Origin: Arthrobacter sp. Alg241-R88
GTDB lineage: Bacteria > Actinomycetota > Actinomycetes > Actinomycetales > Micrococcaceae
Assembly (NCBI RefSeq): GCF_900537115.1
Contig: NZ_UNRG01000003.1
Span: 186,001 to 250,000 of the forward strand
Reading direction: 5' to 3'
DNA length: 64,000 bases
Shown piece by piece: positions 15,982 through 23,747 of the stretch. The number at the start of each line of letters is the position of its first letter. The first letter of the stretch is position 1. Under the pieces are notes generated by a model. The model did not search any database, was not told the origin of the DNA, and was given only the letters and a program-made list of their open reading frames with translations. Made by a program: the position numbers and the translations under genes.

Positions 15982-18612
15982 CTATACCTCGTTCTCGTCG
16001 CGGGGCCTCATGGGGATGGAAGCGCCGATCAGGACCTTGCCTTTTTCCTCCGGGGTTGCCGGGCGCATCTGGCCGCGCTCGTCCGGGACGAAGGTGATGG
16101 AATCGTCCTTCTGGTCCGGAGCGTTGACGAAGGAGCGGAACCGGCGCAGGCGCTCGGGGTCTTTAAGGGTGTCGGTCCACTCGTCGACGTAGGTATCGAC
16201 GTGCTTGGCCATGGCCGCCTCAAGGTCCTCGGCGATGCCCAGGGTGTCCTTGACCACCACGTCCTCGACGTGTTTGATGCCGCCGTCGAGCTCTTCCTGC
16301 CAGCGGGCCGTGCGCTGCAGGCGGTCCGCGGTGCGGATGTAGTACATGAAGTAACGGTCGATGTACTTGATCAGCGTTTCGTCGTCCAGGTCCTTGGCCA
16401 GCAGCTGGGCGTGTGCCGGGGTGGCGCCGCCGTTGCCGCCGACGTACAGGTTCCAGCCGTCGGCGGTGGCGATGACGCCGACGTCCTTGCCTCGGGCCTC
16501 GGCGCATTCGCGGGCGCAGCCGGAGACACCCATTTTGAGTTTGTGCGGGCTGCGCAGGCCGCGGTACCGGAGTTCGAGCTGGATGGCCATGGCCACGGAA
16601 TCCTGGACGCCGAAGCGGCACCAGGTGGACCCGACGCAGGACTTCACGGTGCGCAGGCTCTTGCCGTAGGCCTGGCCTGATTCGAAGCCGGCGTCCACCA
16701 GCTCCTTCCAGATCTCCGGGAGCTGCTCCAGCCGGGCGCCGAACATGTCGATCCGCTGGCCGCCGGTGATCTTGGTGTACAGGTTGTACTTCTCGGCGAC
16801 GGCCGCGATGACGCCCAGCCTTTTGGGAGTGATCTCACCGCCGGCGATGCGGGGGACCACCGAGTAGGTGCCGTCCTTCTGCATGTTGGCCAGGGCGCGG
16901 TCGTTCGTGTCCTGAAGGGTGCCGCGGCCGGCGTCCAGGACGTACGCGCTGTTCTGGCTGGCCAGGATGTTGGCGATGGTCGGCTTGCAGATGTCGCAGC
17001 CCGCGCCGGTGCCGTACTTGGCCATGATCTCTTCGAACGAGGTCAGTTCCAGGACGCGGATGGCGTCGAACAGTTCCTGCCGGGACAGCTCGATGTGCTC
17101 GCACAGGGCCTTCGAAACCTCGACGCCGGACTTGGTCAGCTCGGTTTCCAGCAGCTTCTTCAGCATGGGCACGCAGGAACCGCACTGGGTGCCCGCCCGG
17201 GTGCAGCCCTTCAGCTCGCCCAGTTCCTGCACCGGGGCGTTGCCCTCGCAGGCACCGCAGCCGTTGATGGCGTCGCGGATGCTGCCGGCGGTGACGTTGT
17301 TGCAGGAGCAGAGGGTGGCGTCGTCAGGCAGTTCGGTTTCGGGAGCTTCGCCGCCGCCCGCGGCGCTGAGGAACGCACCCGGCTCGGCGGGAAGTTCGCG
17401 GCCCAGCAGCGGACGCAGGCTCATGTACGGTGAAGCGTCGCCCACGAAGATGCCGCCCAAGAGGGTCTTGGCATCGTCGGTGGTGACGATCTTCTGGTAC
17501 ACGCCGCGGGCAGGGTCGGCGTAGACAATTTCCAGGGCGTGCGCGGTCTTGGCGAAGGCATCACCGAAGCTGGCGACGTCCACGCCGGAGAGCTTCAGCT
17601 TCGTGGCGGTGTCAAAGCCGGGGAAGGTTGCGTCGCCGCCGTGGAGGCGGTCGGCCACGATCTCGGCCATGGTGTTGGCGGGGGCCACGAGGCCCAGGCA
17701 CATGCCGCCGTAGTTTGCCACTTCTCCGATGGCCCAGATGCCGGGTACTTCCGTGGCGCAGTAGTCGTTGATGACCACGCCGCCGCGCGGGCCGAGGCTG
17801 AACAGCTGCTCCTCGCCTTCGGCCGCCCGGAACAGTTCGTCGCGCGGCCGGACGCCGATGGCGACGATGACGAGGTCTGCGTCGATGACGCGGCCGTCAG
17901 CCATCAGGACGCCGGTGACCTGTCCGTCGTCGTCCGACAAGACTTCCGACGGGAAGACGCCGCCGTGCACCTCGAAGCCCTTGGCCTTGATGAGCCGGCC
18001 CATTGCCTGGCCTGCGCCTTCGTCGAGCTGGGTGGCCATGAGCCACTGGGAACCGTCGATGACGATGGGGTTGGCCCCCAGCTGTTCCGTGCCGGCCGCG
18101 GACTCGAGCCCGAGAAGGCCGCCACCGATGGTGACAGCGTTGACCTTGCGGCCGAGCTTTTCGGTGAGTTCGGCAATGGCCTTGTTGATGGCCCAGACAT
18201 CTTCCAGCGTGCGGTAGACGTGGGTGTGCTCGGCGCCGGGGATCGGCAGGCGGGCGGCATTCGAACCGGTCGCGACAACAAGTTCATCGTATTCGAAGAC
18301 GTTGCCCGCCGCGGTCTCCACGGACTTGGCTTCGTGGTTGATTTTGACGACGCGCTCGCCGGTCTTCAGGGACATGGCCTCGTGGTCCCACATGCTCGCC
18401 TCGCCCAGGGTGAGGTCGTAGTCCATTTCCGTCAGGGCCTTGCTGAGTGCGACGCGGTCGTAGGGGAGGTGGGCTTCCTCAGTGAGGACCGTGACATGCC
18501 AGCCATCGAGGCCGCGGGCATGCATTGCGTCCGCAAAACGGTGGGCCGCGGGGCCGCCGCCGGCGACGACAATGCGGCGCGGAGTCTCTGTGCTTGAAGT
18601 CTGTTCGGTCAC
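15982..18612 (-). CDS. nirB: Assimilatory nitrite reductase [NAD(P)H] large subunit
   Basis: NirB reduces nitrite to ammonium with six electrons from NAD(P)H. The 876-residue protein has an N-terminal FAD/NAD module (RRIVVAGGGPAAHRF, then VPGIWAIGEVANYGG), a BFD-like [2Fe-2S] region around residues 430-490 (CSCNNVTAGSI, then CGSCVPML), and the siroheme/[4Fe-4S] module around 640-710, with CVGSTWC and CARE-C as cluster ligands. I chose the GTG at 18612 because AAAGG stands 6 nt before it. The longer frame from 18672 adds 20 unlikely residues. It leads the operon nirB-cobA-hemD/wHTH. The small subunit gene nirD is divergent instead of downstream. A GlnR-type operator lies in the shared upstream region. 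Confidence 0.97.
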   Translation of the reverse strand: MTEQTSSTETPRRIVVAGGGPAAHRFADAMHARGLDGWHVTVLTEEAHLPYDRVALSKALTEMDYDLTLGEASMWDHEAMSLKTGERVVKINHEAKSVETAAGNVFEYDELVVATGSNAARLPIPGAEHTHVYRTLEDVWAINKAIAELTEKLGRKVNAVTIGGGLLGLESAAGTEQLGANPIVIDGSQWLMATQLDEGAGQAMGRLIKAKGFEVHGGVFPSEVLSDDDGQVTGVLMADGRVIDADLVIVAIGVRPRDELFRAAEGEEQLFSLGPRGGVVINDYCATEVPGIWAIGEVANYGGMCLGLVAPANTMAEIVADRLHGGDATFPGFDTATKLKLSGVDVASFGDAFAKTAHALEIVYADPARGVYQKIVTTDDAKTLLGGIFVGDASPYMSLRPLLGRELPAEPGAFLSAAGGGEAPETELPDDATLCSCNNVTAGSIRDAINGCGACEGNAPVQELGELKGCTRAGTQCGSCVPMLKKLLETELTKSGVEVSKALCEHIELSRQELFDAIRVLELTSFEEIMAKYGTGAGCDICKPTIANILASQNSAYVLDAGRGTLQDTNDRALANMQKDGTYSVVPRIAGGEITPKRLGVIAAVAEKYNLYTKITGGQRIDMFGARLEQLPEIWKELVDAGFESGQAYGKSLRTVKSCVGSTWCRFGVQDSVAMAIQLELRYRGLRSPHKLKMGVSGCARECAEARGKDVGVIATADGWNLYVGGNGGATPAHAQLLAKDLDDETLIKYIDRYFMYYIRTADRLQRTARWQEELDGGIKHVEDVVVKDTLGIAEDLEAAMAKHVDTYVDEWTDTLKDPERLRRFRSFVNAPDQKDDSITFVPDERGQMRPATPEEKGKVLIGASIPMRPRDENEV

Positions 18613-18690
18613 TGTGGGCCTTTCGCATGGGCCGCAGTGTGTTTCTGCAGCCTTCTCTGTCGAGCTGTCCATCCAGACTAGGGAGACGCA

Positions 18691-18728
18691 GTTTCGCTTC
18701 AGTTTCCCAATTGTTTCGTCAACTTAAC
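18691..18728. promoter_or_regulatory. GlnR-type operator, four half-sites at 11-bp spacing
   Basis: GTTTC occurs at 18691, 18702 and 18713, and TTAAC at 18724, each exactly 11 bp apart (5-bp half-site plus N6). Read on the minus strand this is GTTAA-N6-GAAAC-N6-GAAAC-N6-GAAAC, close to the known actinobacterial GlnR box built from GTnAC and GAAAC half-sites. It lies about 80 bp from the nirB start and 155 bp from the nirD start, so it may control both divergent units in response to nitrogen. Confidence 0.8.
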
Positions 18729-18882
18729 TTCTGCATCACGAACGCGTTTCCGGCGGCGTGAGGTGTCTTTTACGCGCCGGACACATTCACTGCACCCCCT
18801 TGAAACACCGGGAGCCTAGCGTGGAACACGGCCGCAGAGGCAGCCAATCGCAAGGATTACACGCACAGGGAGAGGGGCCGAC

Positions 18883-19263
18883 ATGACGGCAACACTGGAA
18901 CTTGGGGCACTCGCAGCCGGCATCGACGAGGCTGTAACCGGCGCCGACTGGCACCGCGTCTGCCTGGTGGATGACCTGGAACCCGCCTGGGGCGAAGCAG
19001 CCCTCATCGCGGGACGACAGATCGCACTCTTCCGCACCGGACCCAACGAAGTTTTCGCGGTGGCACACGAGGACCCGGCCACCGGCGCCCACGTGATGGC
19101 GCGGGGAATCCTTGGATCACGGGGCGCCCGTCCCACCATCGCTTCACCGCTGCACAAAGAGGTCTACGACCTGGAGACCGGCGAATGCTTCAGTACCCCG
19201 GGCCTGAGCCTTGCAACGTTCAGCACCCGGATCACCGACGGTTTCATCGAGATCGGGCTTTAA
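18883..19263 (+). CDS. nirD: Assimilatory nitrite reductase small subunit
   Basis: NirD is the Rieske-like small subunit that pairs with NirB. The 126-residue protein has the expected fold markers (DWHRVCLVDDLEP, QIALFRTG, SPLHKEVYDLETGEC) and, as in other NirD proteins, lacks the Cys-His pairs of a true Rieske cluster. The start ATG follows a purine-rich AGGGAGAGGGG. Its orientation is unusual: it is transcribed away from nirB rather than following it. The shared upstream region carries the GlnR-type operator. A GC-rich imperfect hairpin at 19280-19303 lies just after it and overlaps the end of the convergent phosphomutase gene. Confidence 0.93.
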   Translation: MTATLELGALAAGIDEAVTGADWHRVCLVDDLEPAWGEAALIAGRQIALFRTGPNEVFAVAHEDPATGAHVMARGILGSRGARPTIASPLHKEVYDLETGECFSTPGLSLATFSTRITDGFIEIGL

Positions 19264-19288
19264 CAGGTTTTAGCGCAGGGGCCCGGGG

Positions 19289-21046
19289 CTAGAGCCCCAG
19301 GGCCTCACTGACGTCCTGCAGCACCTCGTCCAGCGCTGCCCGCGCTGCCAGCCGGGCTTCCGGCAGTTCGGCCGCGGTACCTACGTGGTGAATCACTTCG
19401 AGGTAGCACTTGAGCTTGGGCTCGGTGCCGCTGGGCCGGATGATCACCCGGGTGAGGTCCCTTGTGAGGTAAAGGAGCCCGTCGGTGGGAGGAAGCTGCC
19501 CGCTGCCCTCCGCCAGGTCCGTGAAAACTTCCACCGCGGATGACCCGAAGGACTCCGGCGGGCTGACCCGGAGCCGGTTCATCATGGCGTCCAGGAGGCC
19601 CAGGTCCGCCACCCGGATGCTGAGCTGGTCGCTGGCGTGCAGGCCGTGCTGCAGGTACAGCTCGTCCAGGGTGTCAAAAACGGTCTTCCCGTCAGCCTTT
19701 GCGGCGGCCGCAAGTTCCGCGATCAGCACCGCCGCGGAGATGCCGTCCTTGTCCTTCACAACATCAGGCGCCACGCAGTAGCCCAGGGCTTCCTCATAGC
19801 CGTACAGCAGGCCGGGGACCCGCGAAATCCACTTGAATCCTGTCAACGTTTCTTCATGCGCGTAGCCTGCCGCCGCGGCGATCCGCGCCAGGAGCCGTGA
19901 TGACACGATCGAATTCGCGAACACACCGTGGCTGTCCCGGCCGCTTTCATCACCGTCAGCTGCGGCCAGCCTCGCCGCGATGTGGGCTCCGAGGAGCGCG
20001 CCAACTTCGTCTCCGCGGAGCATCCGCCAGGCCCCGGTATCCGGATCCTTCGCCGCAACCGCAGCCCTGTCGGCGTCGGGATCATTGGCAATCACGATGT
20101 CCGCGGCAAGCCGTTCTGCCGTTTCGAGCGCCAGGTCCAGCGCTCCGGGTTCTTCCGGGTTCGGGAAACTGACGGTGGGAAAGTCCGGGTCCGGTTCTGC
20201 CTGCTCGGCCACAAGCGTAACGTCGGTGAAACCGGCAGCCTTCAGCACCGCCTTCGCGGTTTCGCCGCCCACACCGTGCATCGGCGTGAGAACGATGCGC
20301 AGGTCACGGGCGGGGAAGCGTTCCGGGAGGACCAATGCCGCGGTGGCCTGCTCGTAACCCGCGGCCAGGGACCCGTCGAGCACTGTCCAGCCGCTGGAGG
20401 CGAGGACAATGGACTCCACCGGTCCCACGGCGTTGATCCGGTCCGCGATCTGCTCGTCATAAGGCGCCACGATCTGCGCGCCGTTGCCGCTCTCCGTGAC
20501 GGCATGGCGGCCCAGGTACACCTTGTAGCCGTTGTCCTGCGGCGGGTTGTGGCTGGCCGTGACCATCACGCCGCCGTCGCACTCCAGGGCCCGCACCGCG
20601 TAGGCCAGCAGGGGAGTGGGCAGCGCCGCCGGCATCAGGAATGTTTCTATTCCGGCCGCGGTAAAGATGGCGGCGGTTTCTTCAGCGAAGATATCCGAGT
20701 TGTACCGGGCGTCATAGCCGACGACGGCGCGCGGCCGGGTCCCCGGCGACGCTTCGCCTACTGCCTGGATGAGGAAGTCCGCCAGGCCGGCAGCGGCCCG
20801 GCGCACCACCACCCGGTTCATCCGGTTGGGTCCGGGGCCCAGCGCCGCCCGTAAGCCCGCGGTGCCGAACTGCAGTGTCCCGCGGAAGCTGTCCTCGAGT
20901 TCCTGCCGGGCCGCCGGGGCGCCTTCTCCAACGAGCCGGACGAGTTCCAGGAGGGAAGCCGAGGTTTCCGCATCCGGGTCCTGGGCAGCCCATTCGCGGG
21001 CTTCGGTCAGCAAGCGGGAATCGGCATCGGAGGACGTCATGGGCAT
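19289..21046 (-). CDS. Phospho-sugar mutase (phosphoglucomutase/phosphomannomutase family)
   Basis: This 585-residue alpha-D-phosphohexomutase interconverts hexose or pentose 1- and 6- (or 5-) phosphates. The family features are clear: FGTAGLRAALGPGPNRMN near residue 57, the phosphoserine loop TASHNPPQDNGYKVY, the metal loop NDPDADRAAVA and the C-terminal phosphate-binding GTEPKLKCYLEV. Length and the FGTAGLR pattern fit the PgcA/phosphopentomutase-like subgroup. A role as phosphopentomutase would link punA and deoC, but this is inference. The start is uncertain between ATG 21046 and ATG 21040; neither has a good ribosome site. punA lies upstream on the same strand, 99 nt away. Confidence 0.92.
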   Translation of the reverse strand: MPMTSSDADSRLLTEAREWAAQDPDAETSASLLELVRLVGEGAPAARQELEDSFRGTLQFGTAGLRAALGPGPNRMNRVVVRRAAAGLADFLIQAVGEASPGTRPRAVVGYDARYNSDIFAEETAAIFTAAGIETFLMPAALPTPLLAYAVRALECDGGVMVTASHNPPQDNGYKVYLGRHAVTESGNGAQIVAPYDEQIADRINAVGPVESIVLASSGWTVLDGSLAAGYEQATAALVLPERFPARDLRIVLTPMHGVGGETAKAVLKAAGFTDVTLVAEQAEPDPDFPTVSFPNPEEPGALDLALETAERLAADIVIANDPDADRAAVAAKDPDTGAWRMLRGDEVGALLGAHIAARLAAADGDESGRDSHGVFANSIVSSRLLARIAAAAGYAHEETLTGFKWISRVPGLLYGYEEALGYCVAPDVVKDKDGISAAVLIAELAAAAKADGKTVFDTLDELYLQHGLHASDQLSIRVADLGLLDAMMNRLRVSPPESFGSSAVEVFTDLAEGSGQLPPTDGLLYLTRDLTRVIIRPSGTEPKLKCYLEVIHHVGTAAELPEARLAARAALDEVLQDVSEALGL

Positions 21047-21077
21047 AACGCTATCGTCATTGCTCCCTCACTTCGTG

Positions 21078-21140
21078 CAACGCGGGGTCGGATACCGCCC
21101 AAAAGGCGGCCCATATTGGGCCTGAAGTGACCCCGTGTTG
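21078..21140. repeat. 62-bp structured element between punA and the phosphomutase gene
   Basis: CAACGCGGGGTC (21078-21089) pairs with GACCCCGTGTTG (21129-21140), 12 bp with one G-U on the plus strand. It encloses two smaller hairpins: CCGCC/GGCGG at 21095-21109 and GGCCCA/TGGGCC at 21108-21122, which share two bases. A flanking CACTTC/GAAGTG pair (21070-21075, 21124-21129) interleaves with the outer stem. There is no T-run. It may be an intergenic repeat, an RNA switch or a processing site. Confidence 0.45.
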
Positions 21141-21145
21141 GTGCT

Positions 21146-21964
21146 TCAGAGTTTCGCGATGATTTCGGCAAGGAGTTTGGAAATCCGCGGGCCTGCAGCC
21201 TGTCCTGACTCGAGGACTTCCTCGTGGCTGAGGGGCTGCGGGCTGATGCCGGCGGCAAGGTTGGTGACGAGCGAGATGCCGAAGACTTCCATCCCGGCGT
21301 GGCGTCCGGCGATGGCCTCCAAAGCCGTGGACATTCCCACCAGGTCGGCCCCGATGCGCTTGGCGTACTGCACCTCGGCCGGCGTCTCGTAGTGCGGGCC
21401 GGGGAACTGGGCGTAGACACCCTCCTCCAAGGTTGCATCCACTTCGCGGGCCAGTCCACGGATCCTGGCGGAGTAGAGATCTGTCAGGTCAACGAACGTG
21501 GCGCCCTCCAAAGGTGAGGCGGCGGTGAGGTTGATGTGATCGCTGATCAGCACTGGCGTCCCGGGGGCCCAGTTTTCGTTCAGCCCGCCGCAGCCATTGG
21601 TCAGTACCAGGGTGCTGCAGCCGGCAGCTGCCGCCGTCCTGATGCCGTGTACGACGGCACGGACGCCCTTGCCCTCGTAGTAGTGGGTCCGCGCGCCAAG
21701 GACCAGCGCCCGCTTGCCCTCCTTGGTGAGCACCGAGCGGATGGTGCCCACGTGCCCAACAACGGCGGGAGCGTGGAAGCCTGGGACCTCCTCGGCGGAC
21801 AGGGTAGCGGTGGTTTCGCCGATGAGGTCGGCTGCCTCGGCCCAGCCGGAACCAAGCACGAGGGCGACGTCGTGGCTGTCCACGCCTGTTTCCTCGGCAA
21901 TGTACTCGGCGGCGGCGCGTGCGGCAGCGAAGGGATCGGTCTTCAGGAAGTCTGTTGTACTCAC
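21146..21964 (-). CDS. punA: Purine-nucleoside phosphorylase (trimeric type)
   Basis: PNP splits purine (deoxy)nucleosides with phosphate into base and (deoxy)ribose 1-phosphate. The 272-residue size and motifs are those of the trimeric PNP class: VALVLGSGWAEAAD (phosphate loop), THYYEGKGVRAVVHGIR, LTNGCGGLNENWAPGTPVLI, FPGPHYETPAEV, VGMSTALEAIAGRH, and SLVTNLAAGI near the C-terminus. It is divergent from the LpdA-type reductase and lies upstream of the phosphomutase on the same strand. A pathway from nucleosides through sugar 1-phosphate to deoxyribose 5-phosphate and deoC is plausible from the set of genes nearby. Confidence 0.96.
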   Translation of the reverse strand: MSTTDFLKTDPFAAARAAAEYIAEETGVDSHDVALVLGSGWAEAADLIGETTATLSAEEVPGFHAPAVVGHVGTIRSVLTKEGKRALVLGARTHYYEGKGVRAVVHGIRTAAAAGCSTLVLTNGCGGLNENWAPGTPVLISDHINLTAASPLEGATFVDLTDLYSARIRGLAREVDATLEEGVYAQFPGPHYETPAEVQYAKRIGADLVGMSTALEAIAGRHAGMEVFGISLVTNLAAGISPQPLSHEEVLESGQAAGPRISKLLAEIIAKL

Positions 21965-22006
21965 TGGTACAAGCTATCCTGCCGCTCCGCGTGCGCCCAC
22001 CCTTTG

Positions 22007-22045
22007 GCCGGATCCGCCAGAGACCGTTTTCTTTGGCGGTCCGGC
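22007..22045. repeat. Hairpin in the punA-lpdA divergent region
   Basis: GCCGGATCCGCCA (22007-22019) pairs with TGGCGGTCCGGC (22034-22045), 12 bp with a one-base bulge. It lies 26 nt before the lpdA start, so it may be a leader hairpin or a binding site in the shared promoter region. Confidence 0.4.
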
Positions 22046-22070
22046 TGCGGATGCGCGAGAATGATTGATT

Positions 22071-23486
22071 GTGACTACGCATCCAGATTTCAGCTCACCC
22101 CGGATCGCAATCCTGGGAGGTGGTCCCGGCGGATACGAAGCCGCCATGGTGGCCGCCTCGCTCGGAGCGCAGGTAACGATCATCGAACGTGCGGGGCTGG
22201 GCGGCTCAGCCGTGCTGACCGACGTCGTCCCGTCCAAGACGCTGATTGCCACGGCGGACCTGATGACCCGCGTCGCCGAGGCGGGGGAGCTGGGAGTGAA
22301 GTTCGACGTCGACGGCGGCGACTTTGTGCCCGTGATGCGCGCGGACCTCAAACACATCAATGACCGCCTCCTCAACCTGGCGCGCAGCCAGTCCAAGGAC
22401 ATCCACGACGGCCTGGTCCAGCAGGGCGTTCGCATCCTCGCCGGATCCGGGCGGCTTGTGGATGACCACACCATCGAGGTCCTCACGGCCGAGGGCACCG
22501 AGACGGTCGAGGCGGACACCATCCTCCTTGCGGTGGGCGCCCATCCGCGTGAGCTTGCCACCGCCCGCCCGGACGGCGACCGGATCCTGAACTGGACGCA
22601 GATTTACGACCTCGATGAGCTGCCCGAGGACCTGATCGTGGTGGGTTCGGGCGTGACCGGGGCCGAGTTTGCCTCCGCATACAACGGCCTGGGCTCCAAG
22701 GTCACACTCATTTCCAGCCGCGACCGGGTGCTCCCGGGCTCCGACGTGGACGCGGCAGTAGTGCTGGAGGAAGTGTTCGAGCGCCGCGGCGTCCGGGTCC
22801 TGTCCCGCTCCCGCGCGGAAACCGTGGAACGGACGGACGACGGCGTGGTGGTCACCCTCAGCGACGGCTCCAAGGTCACCGGCAGCCACTGCCTGCTGTG
22901 CCTGGGCTCCATTCCCAACACTGCCGGCATCGGACTCGAAGAGGCCGGCGTGGCGCTCAGCGAGAGCGGCCACATCAAGGTGGACGGTGTTTCCCGGACC
23001 TCTGCGCCCAACATCTACGCTGCGGGCGACTGCACGGGGGTGCTGCCGCTGGCCTCTGTGGCAGCCATGCAGGGACGCATCGCGGTGGCCCACTTCATGG
23101 GCGACACCGTCACCCCGCTTAAGCTGCACCAGGTGGCGTCCAATATCTTCACCTCGCCGGAGATTGCGAACGTTGGGGTGTCCGAGGCGGAGATCGACTC
23201 CGGCAAGTACCAGGGCGACGTGGTCAAGCTTTCCCTGCGCAGCAACGCCCGCGCCAAGATGCGCAACCACAAGGACGGCTTTGTGAAGATCTTCGCCCGA
23301 AAGGGTTCGGGCACAGTGATCGGAGGCGTTGTGGTGGGGCCGAACGCTTCCGAACTGATCTTCCCGATCTCCATCGCCGTCAAGCAAAAGCTGCACGTGG
23401 ACGATGTTGCCAGCACTTTCACCGTGTACCCGTCCCTGACCGGATCCATTTCGGAGGCCGCGCGCCGCCTGCACGTGCACCTGTAG
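22071..23486 (+). CDS. lpdA: NAD(P)H-quinone dehydrogenase of the LpdA type
   Basis: This flavoprotein belongs to the disulfide-reductase superfamily and is 471 residues from the GTG at 22071 (a TTG at 22065 is also possible). FAD binding is shown by RIAILGGGPGGYEAAMVAASLG, NAD(P) binding by LIVVGSGVTGAEFASAYNGLG, and the second FAD motif by NIYAAGDCTG. The active-site disulfide CxxxxC is absent: the stretch reads GGSAVLTDVVPSKT. This matches mycobacterial LpdA (Rv3303c), which reduces quinones rather than disulfides. It is likely cytosolic or membrane-associated. The conserved C-terminal dimerisation domain ends with YPSLTGSISEAARRLHVHL. Confidence 0.9.
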   Translation: MTTHPDFSSPRIAILGGGPGGYEAAMVAASLGAQVTIIERAGLGGSAVLTDVVPSKTLIATADLMTRVAEAGELGVKFDVDGGDFVPVMRADLKHINDRLLNLARSQSKDIHDGLVQQGVRILAGSGRLVDDHTIEVLTAEGTETVEADTILLAVGAHPRELATARPDGDRILNWTQIYDLDELPEDLIVVGSGVTGAEFASAYNGLGSKVTLISSRDRVLPGSDVDAAVVLEEVFERRGVRVLSRSRAETVERTDDGVVVTLSDGSKVTGSHCLLCLGSIPNTAGIGLEEAGVALSESGHIKVDGVSRTSAPNIYAAGDCTGVLPLASVAAMQGRIAVAHFMGDTVTPLKLHQVASNIFTSPEIANVGVSEAEIDSGKYQGDVVKLSLRSNARAKMRNHKDGFVKIFARKGSGTVIGGVVVGPNASELIFPISIAVKQKLHVDDVASTFTVYPSLTGSISEAARRLHVHL

Positions 23487-23561
23487 GCGGTGGAGCCCGC
23501 CGGCGGTTGAACTTGACCAAACCCAAGGTCAATCGCCCGCATCATCGTGTAGCGTGGCGGC

Positions 23562-23747
23562 ATGACAACAGCCCTTGTACGTCCCCGCAGCGGCAAGATC
23601 ATCGGCGGCGTCTGCGCTGCCCTTGCAGCCCGGTTCGGGCTCCCGAAATTCCTCGTCCGGCTGGGCTTCGTGATCTTCGGCCTGGTGGGGATCGGCGAAC
23701 TGGTCTACATCGCGCTCTGGATTATCATTCCAAAGGCTCCTGCGTAA
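23562..23747 (+). CDS. PspC domain small membrane protein
   Basis: The whole 61-residue protein is a PspC domain: RPRSGKIIGGVCAALAARFG followed by FLVRLGFVIFGLVGIGELVY and a terminal IIIPKAP. PspC domains are membrane segments linked to envelope-stress sensing, but stand-alone PspC proteins in actinobacteria have no firm role. It lies 75 nt after lpdA on the same strand and may be cotranscribed. Its last 23 nt overlap the end of the convergent nasB-type gene. Confidence 0.85.
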   Translation: MTTALVRPRSGKIIGGVCAALAARFGLPKFLVRLGFVIFGLVGIGELVYIALWIIIPKAPA

